A stretch of DNA of 64,000 nucleotides from Trichormus sp. NMC-1 (GCF_001858025.1 NZ_LZQD01000008.1:1-64000), one strand, 5' to 3'. Numbered from the stretch's first letter, positions 47,798 to 57,383 are shown. Program-made: numbers and translations. Notes: a model not told the origin generated them from the sequence alone.

Positions 47798-50431
47798 ATG
47801 AATTCGCTAACAATGCTGACTCAACGCTTTCGCCATTTTTGGCAGCCTAGAAGAGGTTTAGCGATATCTTCTATGGGGTACGCCAACGCCGAAGCTTGTA
47901 TTATTGGTCTTGTCGCAGCTTTATCGGCGGTATTACTCAAACAAGGTTCAGGATGGTTGGGAACATGGCGCGTTCACAGCACCCAATTTTTACCAGCTTG
48001 GCTAACTTTACCTTTAATTGGGATGAGTTTTGGGTTTTTGGCTGGTTGGTTGGTGCAAAGGTTAGCACCAGAAGCCGCAGGTAGTGGTATTCCCCAAGTC
48101 AAAGCCAGTCTTGCTAATGTCCCAATTAAGTTATCCTGGCGGGTGGCGTTTGTGAAGCTACTCAGCGCAATTATCGCTTTGGGTTCGGGAATTACCTTGG
48201 GAAGACAAGGCCCCACAGTCCACGTCGGTGCAGGGTTAGCAGCGGGAATGAGTCGTTGGGTTCCTACTTCCCCAGAACACCGACGACAAATGATTGCGGC
48301 GGGTGCTGGTGCGGGTTTATCAGCTGCTTTCAATGCACCTTTAGCAGGGGTGTTATTTATTATTGAAGAGTTACTACAAGATTTATCAGGACTGACTTTA
48401 GGAACTGCAATTATCGCCTCTTTTATTGGTGGGGTAGTTTCCCGGTGGTTAGGTGGCGGGAGTCTACAACTGAATCTGCAATTAATGAATTATTCTAGCA
48501 GTTTCTCTGTGCTAGAAATTCCGATTTACTTGCTACTGGGTGTTTTAGCAGGGTTGCTGGCTGGGTTATTTAATCGGGGACTGATTTTTAGTATTAAAGC
48601 TTACCGTCGATTGCACATTAGCTTACCGCTACGGGTGGCTTTAGCTGGCTTGGTTTCTGGTGTGATTGTCGCTTTACTTCCGGAATCTTATCGAGATAAT
48701 GCTGGTTTACGGGAGTATCTGATTACAAGTGAAGCTAATGCGCCTTTTGCCGCAATTACTTTCATCGCTCAGTTTATCTTAACTTTAATTGCTTTTGGTT
48801 CTGGCGCACCAGGGGGGTTATTTGCACCAAGTCTAATTTTAGGTTCTTGTTTAGGACACATTATTGGGGTGTGTGAGTTTCATCTTTGGGGGTTAGGTTC
48901 TCCGACTACCTATGCTTTAGCGGGAATGGGAGGATTTTTTAGCGCTGTTTCCAAAGTCCCCATTACAGCGATTGTGATTGTGTTTGAAATGACGACAGAT
49001 TTCAATCTGGTGTTACCGTTAATGATTGTCTGTGTCACATCTTATCTGGTGGCTGATAACGTAGTACCTGGTTCGCTGTATGACAAACTTTTACAATTAA
49101 ATGGTATCAACATTCAAAAAGATGCTCCCATAGTAGGAATATTAACTCAGTTAACAGCCCAAGATGTAATGCAGGAACGGGTGGAAACTCTGGATATAGA
49201 GATGGCTTTTGATGAAGTTATGCAAGCATTTTCCCGTTCTCACCATCGTGGTTTTCCGGTGGTGGAAAACTGTAAATTAGTAGGAATTGTCACGCAAACA
49301 GATTTACAGAAAATACCTAAAAGTCGGGATACTTCCTTAAGGGAAATGATGTCACCCCAGCCTGTCACAGTCACTCCCAAGCAAACACTGAGTGATGTTT
49401 TGTATTTATTGGATCGTTATCAAATCAGTCGTTTACCAGTGGTGGAAGGACAAAAACTGATTGGAATTATTACCCGTGCAGACATTATTCGGGCGGAAGC
49501 AGACCATATTAATTGTGAAAATGGAGTTAGTGGACCGCAACCAGAACCTTCTTATGTAGTTTACCAGACGCGATCGCCTAATATTGGCAGAGGCAGATTA
49601 TTAGTTACACTCGCTAACCCAGATACAGCAGAGACTCTGTTACAAATGGCAGCAACTATTGCCCGCGATCGCTATTATGAAATAGAGTGTTTACAAATTA
49701 TCCTCATTTCCCGTCATAGTTCCCCAGCCGAAACCCAAGTTAAAACTACAAAAAGTCGCCGTTTACTGAGACAGGCGGAAGTTTTAGGGAAAAAATGGCA
49801 AATTCCCATCCATACGCAAATTCGAGTCGCCCATGATGTCGCCCAGGCGATTTTAGAGACGGTTAACGAACGACACATTGATTTGATTTTTATGGGTTGG
49901 AAAGGTAACACTTCTACCCCTGGGCGGATTTTTGGCACGGTTGTAGATAGTATAATTCGTCAAGCTACCTGTGATGTTGTCTTAGTCAAATTAGGTAACA
50001 TTTCTGACTCTTCCCACTTCAACCGCTGGCTAGTACCAATGGCTGGAGGCCCCAATGCCAGGTTAGCTATTAAATTATTACCTGCTTTAGTAACATTAGG
50101 TAATGATACTGAAATTCGTCTTATGCAGGTATTTAAACCTTCAGATAAACCCTCAGAATTACAGCCTGATTTGACAGTTTTAGAAGCATCTACTCGTCAA
50201 CTCATGCGTCACCGCAATTTGCACAGTACAGTTACCGCGACATCAGTACAAGCAGATGCTGTGGCCGAAGAGGTAATTAATGTTGTCAAAACAGAAAGTT
50301 ATGATGTTGTCGTTTTAGGTGCTTCTCGTGAGGGCTTATTACAACAAGCAATTCAAGGGAATATTCCCGAAACTATCGCTTCTGGTGTAGAAAGTACGGT
50401 AATTTTAGTGAGAGGGGCGATTAATTGCTAA
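47798..50431 (+). CDS. ClC-family chloride transporter with CBS and universal stress domains
   Basis: The 877-residue protein has a ClC core (about 1-430) with GSGIPQVK, GRQGPTVH, FNAPLAGVLFIIEEL and GSGAPGGLFAPSLILGS, then two CBS domains (about 450-560) and two UspA-like domains (about 605-740 and 760-875). ClC proteins move Cl- across membranes, in antiporters coupled to protons. The E. coli gating glutamate (GREGP) is glutamine here (Q137 in GRQGP), while the internal proton-glutamate region IIEEL is conserved. CBS and Usp domains suggest regulation by adenine nucleotides. No operon partner is evident. Confidence 0.92.
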   Translation: MNSLTMLTQRFRHFWQPRRGLAISSMGYANAEACIIGLVAALSAVLLKQGSGWLGTWRVHSTQFLPAWLTLPLIGMSFGFLAGWLVQRLAPEAAGSGIPQVKASLANVPIKLSWRVAFVKLLSAIIALGSGITLGRQGPTVHVGAGLAAGMSRWVPTSPEHRRQMIAAGAGAGLSAAFNAPLAGVLFIIEELLQDLSGLTLGTAIIASFIGGVVSRWLGGGSLQLNLQLMNYSSSFSVLEIPIYLLLGVLAGLLAGLFNRGLIFSIKAYRRLHISLPLRVALAGLVSGVIVALLPESYRDNAGLREYLITSEANAPFAAITFIAQFILTLIAFGSGAPGGLFAPSLILGSCLGHIIGVCEFHLWGLGSPTTYALAGMGGFFSAVSKVPITAIVIVFEMTTDFNLVLPLMIVCVTSYLVADNVVPGSLYDKLLQLNGINIQKDAPIVGILTQLTAQDVMQERVETLDIEMAFDEVMQAFSRSHHRGFPVVENCKLVGIVTQTDLQKIPKSRDTSLREMMSPQPVTVTPKQTLSDVLYLLDRYQISRLPVVEGQKLIGIITRADIIRAEADHINCENGVSGPQPEPSYVVYQTRSPNIGRGRLLVTLANPDTAETLLQMAATIARDRYYEIECLQIILISRHSSPAETQVKTTKSRRLLRQAEVLGKKWQIPIHTQIRVAHDVAQAILETVNERHIDLIFMGWKGNTSTPGRIFGTVVDSIIRQATCDVVLVKLGNISDSSHFNRWLVPMAGGPNARLAIKLLPALVTLGNDTEIRLMQVFKPSDKPSELQPDLTVLEASTRQLMRHRNLHSTVTATSVQADAVAEEVINVVKTESYDVVVLGASREGLLQQAIQGNIPETIASGVESTVILVRGAINC

Positions 50432-50451
50432 TATTTTCACAGTTGATGGTT

Positions 50452-50658
50452 TTAATTTGTCCGCAAAAGTTTATTACTACCAATGAGGATAATCATCAAC
50501 AATAGCAATTGAATCTGCCAAGGTGCTAAAACTAAACTCAAAATGAAACTAATAGCGGTAAACACACGCGCTATGTTGGCAATTTCATCCGTACTTTTTT
50601 GACAACAATAGCCAGTTATCAAAGCAGTAAATAGCGGAATCAGAAAAAATAGTGGCAT
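50452..50658 (-). CDS. Small membrane protein, hypothetical
   Basis: The 68-residue product starts at the ATG that gives MPLFFLIPLFTALITGYCCQ, preceded by AGGAT; an in-frame ATG 17 codons earlier is possible. Two hydrophobic segments are visible (MPLFFLIPLFTALITGY and ISFILSLVLAPWQIQLLLLMIILI) with a short charged loop between. Nothing identifies a function. It converges with the ClC gene. Confidence 0.5.
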   Translation of the reverse strand: MPLFFLIPLFTALITGYCCQKSTDEIANIARVFTAISFILSLVLAPWQIQLLLLMIILIGSNKLLRTN

Positions 50659-50709
50659 TTTACCAAATCCTGAGCTAACAGATAATAGGTTAAAAAGCGG
50701 CGAATTCAA

Positions 50710-51090
50710 CCTATACTTGAGAACAACTATTTATCATACACGTAAGTAAGTTTATTTTACAATATTTTTTTAAAGTTATGATGTGAAGAATCTCAGATAT
50801 TGTAACTATAGTGATCCCATTTGAGTTGAGAACTGATTGGTGGGGGCAGGGAATAGGGAAAAGAAAGCGTTCATAAATCATTTAGGATTGGTATATCTGG
50901 TAGATGAGCTTAACTATCGTAGTGCTAGTAAGTAGATGGTATTATTTAAATATAATACTTTTACCTAAACTGCTCCTCTTTTTTTAGTAGGAAAAGGGTT
51001 GGGCGTTACGTATATCTTAAGTTTAATTACGCTATTCTACTTAAAACACCTAACATATTACCAAAGTAGCATTTTCAACGTAAACACCCA
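50710..51090. other. Gene-free stretch upstream of tex
   Basis: AT-rich DNA without a supported gene or RNA. It contains a dispersed motif (CATTTAGGATTG-TATATC) at about 50878-50899 that also occurs near 47750-47765. The promoter of tex presumably lies here, but no clear -35/-10 pair stands out. Confidence 0.45.
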
Positions 51091-53250
51091 ATGCTGAACA
51101 TTCCTCAACTACTAGCAACTGAACTACAACTTCAACCTTATCAGGTGCAAAACGCGCTGGAACTTTTAGCCGAAGGTGCGACAATTCCCTTTATTGCACG
51201 TTATCGCAAAGAACGCACCAATGAGATGAATGAAGTGCAGTTGCGGGATTTATCTGATAGGTATACATACTTAACAGAATTAGAAGAAAGAAAGAAAGTG
51301 ATTTTGAATGCGATCGCAGAACAAGGTAAACTCAGCGATGAATTAAACGCCAAAATTACCTCCTGCTTACAAAAAACAGAACTTGAGGATTTATACCTAC
51401 CATATAAACCCAAACGTCGCACCCGCGCCACTATCGCTAGAGAGAAAGGACTCGAACCCCTAGCAGCTTTTATTAAATCACTAAATGTCAAAAATGGTGT
51501 CACAGCTTCCCTAGAAACAGAAGCAGCGAAATATATTTCTGAAGCAAAAGGCGTAAAAACCGCAGAAGAAGCTTTAAAAGGTGCTGCTGATATTCTCGCC
51601 GAAGAAGTAGCCGAAAAAGCAGAATTACGCGCCTATTTACGGGTTTATCTTTTAGAATCTGGTTTGTTTATTTCTCGCATCAAAGATGAACATCCAGAAG
51701 GTACAACCAAATTTGAAATGTACCGCAACTATCAAATCAAAGTTAAAAATATAGCCCCTCATAATATGCTGGCTTTGTGTCGGGGAGAAGCCGAAAAAAT
51801 ATTAAACTTTGAAATTGCTTTTGATGAAGATTTCGTACTTAATTATTTAGAATTACAAGAAATTAAAACCAAAGTTCGCAACCTTCGGGATTTTTATCAA
51901 GCAATGTTGAAAGATGCATTTAACCGATTGATGAAAAATTCTCTGATTGGGGAAGTAATTTCCGAGAAAAAAACCTACTCTGATATTGAATCGATCAAAA
52001 CCTTTGAAGCGAATTTACGGGAATTGCTGTTATCAGCACCAGCAGGAATGAAACCAACTTTAGCCATAGATCCAGGTTTTAGAACTGGTTGTAAAGTAGC
52101 AGTACTAGAACAAACAGGCAAATTTTTAGAATATCAAGCCGTATTTCCCCACCAAGCATTAGAACAACGCAAAAAAGCCGCACAAACCATCAAGAACTTA
52201 ATTGAAAAATACCAAATTGAACTAATTGCTATTGGCAACGGAACAGCTTCCCGTGAAACAGACGAATTTGTGGTAGAAGTATTAGCAAACTGCGAACGCA
52301 AACCCGTTAAAGTCATGGTAAACGAATCAGGTGCATCTATATATTCTGCCAGCAAAGTTGCACTAGAAGAGTTTCCTGATTTAGATATTACCGTGCGCGG
52401 TGCAATTAGCATCGGACGAAGATTACAAGATCCCTTAGCCGAATTAGTAAAAATCGATCCCAAATCAATAGGAGTCGGACAATATCAACATGATGTAGAT
52501 CAAAAATTGCTGAAAAAGAAATTAGATGAAACCGTAGAAAGCTGCGTTAACTATGTTGGCGTAGATTTAAACACCGCTTCCAAAGAACTTCTCACCTTTG
52601 TCTCTGGAATTACCCCCACAGTAGCTAACAATATTATCGTCTATCGCAACCAAAACGGAGCCTTTAAAAATCGCCGCCAACTATTAAAAGTAGCCAAATT
52701 AGGACCAAAAGCCTTTGAACAAGCAGCGGGTTTCTTAAGAATTCGTGGTAGTGAAAACCCCTTAGATAATACAGCAGTACATCCAGAAAGTTACGCACTT
52801 ATAGAATCAATAGCCAAAGATTTACAAGTACCATTAAATCAAGTCACAGAAATTGCCGAAAAACTCAAAAAAACCAACATCAAAAAATACGTCACCGACA
52901 CAATTGGAGAACCAACACTGCGCGACATCCTCAGCGAACTAGAAAAACCAGGAAGAGATCCCCGCGCTGAATTTAAGTACGCCACATTCAAAGATGGAAT
53001 CAAAGAAATTAAAGATTTGCAAATAGGAATGCAACTAGAAGGAATAATTACCAACGTTGCTAACTTCGGTGCATTTGTTGATATCGGCGTACACCAAGAT
53101 GGACTAGTACATATTTCCCAACTTGCTGATAGATTCGTAGATGATCCTCAAAAAATAGTCAAAGTTGGACAAGTCGTCAAAGTGCAGGTTTTAGAAATTA
53201 ACGAAAAATTAAAACGCATAGGTTTATCAATGAAAGCAGTCAAACAATAA
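51091..53250 (+). CDS. tex: Tex family RNA-binding transcription accessory protein
   Basis: The 719-residue protein has the Tex architecture: an N-terminal helical domain (IPFIARYRKERTNEMNEVQLRDL near 35-57), a YqgF-like RNase H-fold domain (LAIDPGFRTGCKVAVLE near 324), a helix-hairpin-helix region (VDLNTASKELLTFVSGITP near 492) and a C-terminal S1 domain (GMQLEGIITNVANFGAFVDIG near 645). Tex binds RNA and influences transcription; in eukaryotes Spt6 is the relative. Length is close to the family norm. It is followed by a ferredoxin gene about 90 bp later. Confidence 0.94.
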   Translation: MLNIPQLLATELQLQPYQVQNALELLAEGATIPFIARYRKERTNEMNEVQLRDLSDRYTYLTELEERKKVILNAIAEQGKLSDELNAKITSCLQKTELEDLYLPYKPKRRTRATIAREKGLEPLAAFIKSLNVKNGVTASLETEAAKYISEAKGVKTAEEALKGAADILAEEVAEKAELRAYLRVYLLESGLFISRIKDEHPEGTTKFEMYRNYQIKVKNIAPHNMLALCRGEAEKILNFEIAFDEDFVLNYLELQEIKTKVRNLRDFYQAMLKDAFNRLMKNSLIGEVISEKKTYSDIESIKTFEANLRELLLSAPAGMKPTLAIDPGFRTGCKVAVLEQTGKFLEYQAVFPHQALEQRKKAAQTIKNLIEKYQIELIAIGNGTASRETDEFVVEVLANCERKPVKVMVNESGASIYSASKVALEEFPDLDITVRGAISIGRRLQDPLAELVKIDPKSIGVGQYQHDVDQKLLKKKLDETVESCVNYVGVDLNTASKELLTFVSGITPTVANNIIVYRNQNGAFKNRRQLLKVAKLGPKAFEQAAGFLRIRGSENPLDNTAVHPESYALIESIAKDLQVPLNQVTEIAEKLKKTNIKKYVTDTIGEPTLRDILSELEKPGRDPRAEFKYATFKDGIKEIKDLQIGMQLEGIITNVANFGAFVDIGVHQDGLVHISQLADRFVDDPQKIVKVGQVVKVQVLEINEKLKRIGLSMKAVKQ

Positions 53251-53340
53251 AATCAAACCTCACAAAAAGGCGCAAATCAACTCTCTGCGCCTCTGCGTGA
53301 AAAAATCATATCTTCACCTAACAAAAAATCCAAAATTGAT

Positions 53341-53667
53341 ATGAATATTTACCAAATCAGATTAATTAACGAAAAACTAAAATTAGATCGCACAATTCAA
53401 GTACCAGAAGATCAATATATAATCGACATAGCAGAAGAGACAGGTATCCGCATACCATCAGGTTGTAAACAAGGAGAATGTTCAGCTTGCGTAGCTAAAC
53501 TTATTAGCGGTGAAATTGATCAAAGTGAACAAAAATTTCTTCGTCCCCATGAAATCCAAGCTGGTTATGTCATTACCTGCGTAACTTATCCCTTATCTGA
53601 TTGCGTATTAGAAACACATCAAGAACAACATTTATATAAAACCTCCCTCTACCATAAACCTGAATAA
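53341..53667 (+). CDS. 2Fe-2S ferredoxin, plant type
   Basis: The 108-residue protein has the plant-type cluster ligands C42, C47 and C50 in SGCKQGECSACVAKL and C80 in VITCVTYP, the CX4CX2CX~29C spacing of PetF-like ferredoxins. It would carry low-potential electrons in the cytoplasm, for example from photosystem I to a reductase. It differs from the main PetF in length and in the basic stretch before the cluster, so it may be a specialised isoform. It lies 90 bp after tex, separated by a dispersed repeat. Confidence 0.9.
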   Translation: MNIYQIRLINEKLKLDRTIQVPEDQYIIDIAEETGIRIPSGCKQGECSACVAKLISGEIDQSEQKFLRPHEIQAGYVITCVTYPLSDCVLETHQEQHLYKTSLYHKPE

Positions 53668-53812
53668 CTAAAAAAACCCTCCGCGTTCCTCTGCGTTTAA
53701 AAAATCCTCCTTCCGACATAACCCAATTCATTCTAAAACCAGAGGTTAAAACCTAAATTTTACTAGAAGATAGAAACAGTATATATGTTGCTGTTACTTA
53801 AAGGTAAAAACA

Positions 53813-54202
53813 ATGTGGGGAACATTTTTAACTATACTCGCTACAGCTTTAAGCCTGCTAATTGTTGATTTAATTGTTCCAGGCGTTAATCTTGCCAATT
53901 TTCCTTCAGCTTTAATTGCAGGTTTAGCTATTGGTTTGATTAACGGTTCAGTCAAACCAATCATTTCCGCACTATCTTTACCATTGACGTTCTTAACATT
54001 AGGTGGATTTTCCCTAATAGTCAACGGAATTTGCTTTTGGTTAGCATCAATTTTAGTTCCTGGCTTTAGCGTTCACGGAATTATTGCTTTTATTCTTGGG
54101 CCAGTAGTTCTATCTTTGGCTAACACCTTTATCAGTAAATACTTTGCTGAAAGAAATCCTGAATTACAAAGCACTCCTACTAACCCCAAAATATCCTCTT
54201 AA
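53813..54202 (+). CDS. Phage-holin-4 superfamily-like membrane protein
   Basis: The 129-residue protein has four hydrophobic segments: FLTILATALSLLIVDLIVPGV, ALIAGLAIGLINGSVKPI, LTLGGFSLIVNGICFWLASI and HGIIAFILGPVVLSLANTFI. This matches the Mycobacterium-type, phage-holin-like family of small membrane proteins common in cyanobacterial chromosomes; no phage genes are near, so the name reflects similarity only. Function is unknown. It is followed closely by a YqaE-type gene. Confidence 0.8.
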   Translation: MWGTFLTILATALSLLIVDLIVPGVNLANFPSALIAGLAIGLINGSVKPIISALSLPLTFLTLGGFSLIVNGICFWLASILVPGFSVHGIIAFILGPVVLSLANTFISKYFAERNPELQSTPTNPKISS

Positions 54203-54294
54203 GTCCCATCTTTCACGCCAAAAACCTGCCAATGCAGGTTGAAAAATCCCGATCATTTGCTGTCACTGCAAAGTTAAAACATTCGCAAAATATC

Positions 54295-54486
54295 ATGAAC
54301 ATCATCCGTTTACTGCTTGGTTTTTTCTTACCTCCATTAGGAGTTTTTCTCACCGTTGGAGTTGGTCCAACTTTCTTCATTAACATCTTGCTTACCCTTC
54401 TGGGTTGGCTTCCTGGTAGTGTTCATGCAATTTGGGTAATTGCTAAACATAATGAAAACCAGAATAGAGAGGAAGGTATTTACTAA
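54295..54486 (+). CDS. YqaE/Pmp3 family membrane protein
   Basis: The 63-residue protein has the two transmembrane helices of the Pmp3 family: IIRLLLGFFLPPLGVFLTVG and FINILLTLLGWLPGSVHAIWV. Relatives in yeast and plants respond to salt and cold and affect membrane potential. The start at 54295 (MNIIRLLLGFF) matches family length; an upstream in-frame ATG would add 21 hydrophilic residues. It ends 10 bp before a heptamer array. Confidence 0.85.
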   Translation: MNIIRLLLGFFLPPLGVFLTVGVGPTFFINILLTLLGWLPGSVHAIWVIAKHNENQNREEGIY

Positions 54487-54487
54487 T

Positions 54488-54523
54488 TTCGGTAATTGGT
54501 AATTGGTAATTGGTAATTAGTCG
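54488..54523. repeat. Heptameric tandem repeat (TTGGTAA)
   Basis: Three to four copies of TTGGTAA or TTGGTAAT follow the YqaE-type gene. The motif is another cyanobacterial short tandem repeat. Confidence 0.65.
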
Positions 54524-54622
54524 AAAATCAATCAGACTAATTACCATTTTTTTTTGATTACATTTGAAAATTAAAAACCTTCTATAGCAGTCCTAAATCA
54601 ATACTGTTCGGTTAAGAGTTTT

Positions 54623-54703
54623 TGTAGGTTGGGTTAAGCGACAGCGCTACCCAACAAAAGTCCCTAAATGTTGGGTAACAAGAACGTCAACCCAACCTAC
54701 AAA
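54623..54703. repeat. Dispersed palindromic repeat (TGTAGGTTGGGTT family)
   Basis: TGTAGGTTGGGTT at the left and AACCCAACCTACA at the right form inverted ends around a loop that contains GACAGCGCTACCCAACA. Relatives occur at 57384-57463 and in truncated form at 58883-58915. Confidence 0.7.
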
Positions 54704-54738
54704 ATGTTCACAACCTCCGCAAGGATTGCTATAGATAC

Positions 54739-55533
54739 TTATTTAGTCAGTGTTTTTTTGTCTTCAGGTTCTTTATCTTTAAATGAGTCAGCCGTTGCTA
54801 AGAGTAAATCTCTCAATATTTGCTTGAAGTGGCGCTCTTTTTTAGCTAATACAGCACCTGCTTCACCCAGTTTATTTTCTAATTGAGAGTGTTTTTCTCC
54901 CACCTGTGTAGCCACAGATTCTACTTGGGGACGCGCTTGATCATACCAGGTTTTGGCTTCATCTAAATAGTCTTTTACTTCCCCAGAACGCCCGCCATAA
55001 CGTGCAGCTAAATTTGCTCTAACAATCGCTAATTGTGCTTGCAGTTGTGCATAACGTTTCTTTAACAAACTAACTTCTTCACTATCTTTAATCGCATTAA
55101 TTGCCGAGTCAATTGTACTTTTAGTATTAGCAGATTTTTCTTTACCAGTTTCTACTATCTCTGCTAACATTCCATCAACTTCTTGCTGAAGTTGTTCTTC
55201 TTCATTATCTAGTCGCGTTTGTAGCGTCTTCAGTTCAGTTTGGGTTTTGAAAATAGCTTCATGTCTTTTGCTATTCACACCTTCTAACGCACCTTCAATC
55301 GAAGCTGTCACTTCTTCTTTGATTTCGCTACCTTTGTCTTGTAAATTTTCAATTACTGCTGAAACTGCATCTTTAACTAAAGTACGTAACTCGCTAGAAC
55401 CTTCTTTCAATTCAGCAGCTACCTGAGAAACTGCGGATTTGACTATTTCACGAACGTTCTCTGTTCTTAACTGTCCGGTAGCTTTGGCTTCCTGTAAATC
55501 GGCTTGAATTTTGTCTTTGATGTTGTTAGTCAT
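54739..55533 (-). CDS. Coiled-coil, LEA-like hypothetical protein
   Basis: The 264-residue product is almost entirely helical and highly charged, with heptad-like leucine spacing (LKTLQTRLDNEEEQLQQEVDG) and repeated alanine/glutamate/lysine-rich segments, a composition like that of late embryogenesis abundant and similar stress proteins. It has no signal peptide, membrane segment or catalytic motif. The lysine-rich end (EPEDKKTLTK) is hydrophilic. It diverges from the following gene. A structural or stress role is only inferred from composition. Confidence 0.7.
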   Translation of the reverse strand: MTNNIKDKIQADLQEAKATGQLRTENVREIVKSAVSQVAAELKEGSSELRTLVKDAVSAVIENLQDKGSEIKEEVTASIEGALEGVNSKRHEAIFKTQTELKTLQTRLDNEEEQLQQEVDGMLAEIVETGKEKSANTKSTIDSAINAIKDSEEVSLLKKRYAQLQAQLAIVRANLAARYGGRSGEVKDYLDEAKTWYDQARPQVESVATQVGEKHSQLENKLGEAGAVLAKKERHFKQILRDLLLATADSFKDKEPEDKKTLTK

Positions 55534-55721
55534 GTTTACCCTTAGAAATTTAGCTAATTAATATAGCAATCGCACATGATGCTACATTCTCATTGTGGCG
55601 CGGTATTTTTTGGATAAACACCTCCTTTAGATAGAAAACCACAAATTCAAATAGATGATTTTTACTGTGTTACCTATTTGTGAGATGATGAATATGTACT
55701 GGTAATAATTGCAAATTAACT

Positions 55722-55946
55722 ATGTGGCGTGTAAATATCACTTGTGACGGTGAAGCCTGGAAGCTTTATGGCGTTGAGTTTAAAACACTCGCAGGTAAAT
55801 ACAAAGGCGAATTGATTGGTTCTAAAAAAATGCCAAATGGTATACGTATCATGTCCTATAAAATCGAGGATGTCAGCGAAGCAGAAGCCTTTCAAGAAGA
55901 ATGTGCAGAATTTACCGGATTTACATCCGACTTTGAATCACTGTAA
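55722..55946 (+). CDS. Conserved small hypothetical protein
   Basis: The 74-residue protein has an aromatic-rich core (MWRVNITCDGEAWKLYGVEF), a glycine-rich middle and an acidic end. The start is well placed after an AT-rich leader. It lies 56 bp before the cytochrome c6 gene on the same strand, perhaps in one transcript. It has no motif I recognise. Confidence 0.6.
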   Translation: MWRVNITCDGEAWKLYGVEFKTLAGKYKGELIGSKKMPNGIRIMSYKIEDVSEAEAFQEECAEFTGFTSDFESL

Positions 55947-56002
55947 TATTGTGTTTAGTGCTTATTGCTGTAAATTGTCATCACAAAAATTGGAGAAGTT
56001 GG

Positions 56003-56338
56003 GTGAGAAGATTACTAACATTAATATTAGTTACCCTGTCATTATGGACAAGTATTTTGATTTTACCTGCTAATGCAGTAGATACTATAAATGGTGCAGA
56101 AGTTTTTAGCGTTCATTGTGCGGGTTGTCATATCGATGGTGGTAACATTATTAGATGGGGGAAAAATCTCAAAAAGAATGCACTCAAAAAATATGGGATG
56201 GATTCCTTAGAGGCGATTACAAATATCGTCACTAATGGTAAAAATAATATGTCAGCCTACAAAGAAAGATTAACAACAGCGGAAATTAAAAACGTTGCAG
56301 CTTATGTTTTGGAACAAGCAGAAAAAGATTGGAAATAA
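56003..56338 (+). CDS. petJ: Cytochrome c6 type, soluble thylakoid lumen electron carrier
   Basis: The 111-residue precursor starts with GTG at 56003, seven bases after GGAG; the longer frame from TTG at 55949 lacks a ribosome-binding site. Residues 1-25 (MRRLLTLILVTLSLWTSILI then LPANA) form a signal peptide, leaving an 86-residue mature protein. CAGCH (C39, C42, H43) binds heme c, and M83 in NNMSAY is the likely axial ligand; most PetJ have MPA here, so proline is replaced by serine. Such cytochromes carry electrons from b6f to photosystem I or to oxidase. The exact isoform (c6 or c6B/C) is not settled. Confidence 0.85.
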   Translation: MRRLLTLILVTLSLWTSILILPANAVDTINGAEVFSVHCAGCHIDGGNIIRWGKNLKKNALKKYGMDSLEAITNIVTNGKNNMSAYKERLTTAEIKNVAAYVLEQAEKDWK

Positions 56339-56351
56339 CAATACAAAAACT

Positions 56352-57371
56352 ATGACTTTACCTCAAGAAAGCTATTTACAATTTACCCCTGATTTAAAAA
56401 TTTGCCGAATTTTAAATGGAATGTGGCAGGTTTCCGGGGGACATGGACGCATTAACCCAAAAACCGCTATTGAGTCAATGTTTCAATATGTCGATGCTGG
56501 TTTTACAACTTGGGATTTAGCAGACCATTATGGCCCAGCAGAGGATTTTATTGGTGAATTTCGTCGTCAATTAATTGCGACTCGTGGAGAAGAAGCTGTA
56601 AATAATATTCAAGCTTTTACAAAATGGGTTCCTCGTCCTGGAAAGATGACGAAAGAGATTGTCGAGAAAAATATTGATATATCTCTGGGTCGAATGGATG
56701 TGAAATCATTAGATTTAATGCAGTTCCATTGGTGGGAATATGGAGACTCTAACTATTTAGATGCGCTCAAATATATGGCAGAATTGCAAGATGAAGGTAA
56801 AATCAAACATTTAGCTTTAACTAATTTTGATACCGAACATTTGCAAATTATTACCGAAGCAGGAATCAAGATTGTTTCTAATCAAGTGCAGTTCTCATTG
56901 GTTGACAGAAGACCACAAGTAAATATGGTTAAATTTTGTCAAGAACATGATATTAAACTATTTACCTATGGTAGTGTTTGCGGTGGGTTGTTATCAGAAA
57001 AATATTTAGGTAAACCAGAACCAAAAAGCTTAGAAATCAACACCACCAGCTTGAGAAAATACAAACAAATGATTGTTAACTGGGGTAGTTGGGGATTATT
57101 CCAAGAGTTACTTTCTACCCTGAAAATAATTGCTGATAAGCATCAAGTAAGTATCGCTAATGTGGCTGTGAATTACATTTTAAATCAGCCAGCAGTTGGG
57201 GGTGTAATTGTCGGTGCAAGATTGGGAATTGCGGAACATTTAGAAGATAATGCTAAGGTGTTTGGTTTCAATTTAGATGTTGAGGATATAGGTAAAATAG
57301 ATGCAGTTTCTCAACAATCAAAAGATTTATATAAGTTAATTGGTGATTGTGGGGATGAGTATAGACGTTAA
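56352..57371 (+). CDS. Aldo/keto reductase
   Basis: The 339-residue enzyme has the aldo/keto reductase tetrad: Asp and Tyr in TWDLADHYGPAEDF, Lys in AFTKWVPRPG and His in LMQFHWWEY. Later parts (NQVQFSLVDRRP and the C-terminal NADPH-binding region VGGVIVGARLG) fit the TIM-barrel family. It would reduce an aldehyde or ketone with NADPH; the substrate is unknown. The start at 56352 (MTLPQESYLQF) begins 13 bp after the cytochrome stop, so co-transcription is likely. Confidence 0.9.
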   Translation: MTLPQESYLQFTPDLKICRILNGMWQVSGGHGRINPKTAIESMFQYVDAGFTTWDLADHYGPAEDFIGEFRRQLIATRGEEAVNNIQAFTKWVPRPGKMTKEIVEKNIDISLGRMDVKSLDLMQFHWWEYGDSNYLDALKYMAELQDEGKIKHLALTNFDTEHLQIITEAGIKIVSNQVQFSLVDRRPQVNMVKFCQEHDIKLFTYGSVCGGLLSEKYLGKPEPKSLEINTTSLRKYKQMIVNWGSWGLFQELLSTLKIIADKHQVSIANVAVNYILNQPAVGGVIVGARLGIAEHLEDNAKVFGFNLDVEDIGKIDAVSQQSKDLYKLIGDCGDEYRR

Positions 57372-57383
57372 TTAAATAATAAT

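Noticed and set aside
53813-54202. Phage holin indicating a prophage
   Set aside because: The protein only belongs to a holin-like superfamily; no other phage gene is nearby.
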